Below are positions 63,937 through 64,000 of a stretch of 64,000 bases of DNA, piece by piece. The translations under genes were made by a program, and so were the position numbers. The notes under the pieces were generated by a model that saw only the letters and a list, made by a program, of their open reading frames with translations, was not told where the DNA came from and ran no database searches. The first letter of the stretch is position 1; each line of letters starts with the position of its first letter. Source of the stretch: Bacteroidales bacterium UBA7569 (lineage in GTDB: Bacteria > Bacteroidota > Bacteroidia > Bacteroidales > Paludibacteraceae); contig DLLF01000036.1 in assembly GCA_002477945.1 (NCBI GenBank), positions 27,900 to 91,899 on the forward strand, in the 5' to 3' direction.

Positions 63937-64000
63937 ATGAACTGTAGAAAACTGATCTTTGCTCTTTTGGCCATGACGGCATCTTCTTTGGCTGCACAAG
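63937..64000 (+). CDS. Start of an exported protein, truncated by window end
   Basis: An ATG one base after the DUF4956 stop opens a frame whose 21 visible codons read as a signal peptide (MNCRKLIFALLAMTASSLAA, then Q). The rest lies outside the window. In similar clusters a CotH-type surface protein is often next, but nothing here proves that. Confidence 0.65.
   Translation, partial: MNCRKLIFALLAMTASSLAAQ

Noticed and set aside
1..64000. tRNA or rRNA genes and insertion sequences
   Set aside because: No gap has a cloverleaf-like segment with CCA-type ends that I could support, and no transposase frame or terminal inverted repeats were seen.

Overview
This window is chromosomal DNA from a member of the order Bacteroidales. 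The evidence is a set of Bacteroidetes-type promoters (a TTTG-like box about 20 bp upstream of TAnnTTTG), the RnfBCDGEA operon, the LL-diaminopimelate aminotransferase route to lysine, PPi-dependent phosphofructokinase, a long-form NusB, a lipoprotein-type TamL, and a protein ending in a type IX secretion (T9SS) sorting domain. The family cannot be fixed from sequence alone. No rRNA, tRNA, CRISPR array, prophage or intact insertion sequence was seen.

Layout. 1-8.2 kb: a small membrane protein, then nadC, a Xaa-Pro aminopeptidase, argS, dapF and dapL, then a small possible nuclease-fold protein. 8.5-12.7 kb: a 1387-residue secreted multidomain protein. 13-20 kb: an Smr protein facing away from a RseC-Rnf operon that carries an unusual inserted hotdog thioesterase gene. 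20.4-25 kb: housekeeping genes (trmO, an RluA-type pseudouridine synthase, mtgA, an M20 dipeptidase, efp). 25.2-28.9 kb: rseP, then two Wbp-pathway genes (wbpD and wbpB types) and a DUF4293 protein. 28.9-36.5 kb: amino-acid catabolism (gdhA, kbl, tdh), a predicted outer-membrane barrel and an M16 protease. 37.3-40.2 kb, minus strand: a ClpB without its N-terminal domain and an HdeD-like protein. 40.4-45.5 kb: a T9SS cargo, a DPP IV-type peptidase and a sugar transporter of the MFS class. 45.8-57.3 kb, minus strand: a nusB-yajC-ybbR-porR/wbpE-rpoN-PAP2-like-patatin-ispG series, with pfp after ispG on its own promoter. 57.4-64 kb: a PUR-type protein, rnhB, divergent tamL and trmH, and the start of a VTC-domain/DUF4956 membrane module that runs off the end.

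Several genes fit together. WbpB, WbpD and WbpE (PorR) homologues make up three steps toward UDP-diacetamido-glucuronate, the sugar pathway that in Porphyromonas gingivalis supplies the anchor for T9SS cargo. Secreted DPP IV, M16, M20 and aminopeptidase P enzymes together with GDH, Kbl and Tdh suggest peptide and amino-acid use, and Rnf would couple ferredoxin and NAD redox to an ion gradient.

The most unusual feature is not a gene. A family of 11-bp tandem arrays occurs at seven intergenic sites, all on the same strand and all just after plus-strand genes. Some are joined to further short-repeat elements in a fixed order, which makes a composite intergenic repeat that I do not recognise from a named family.
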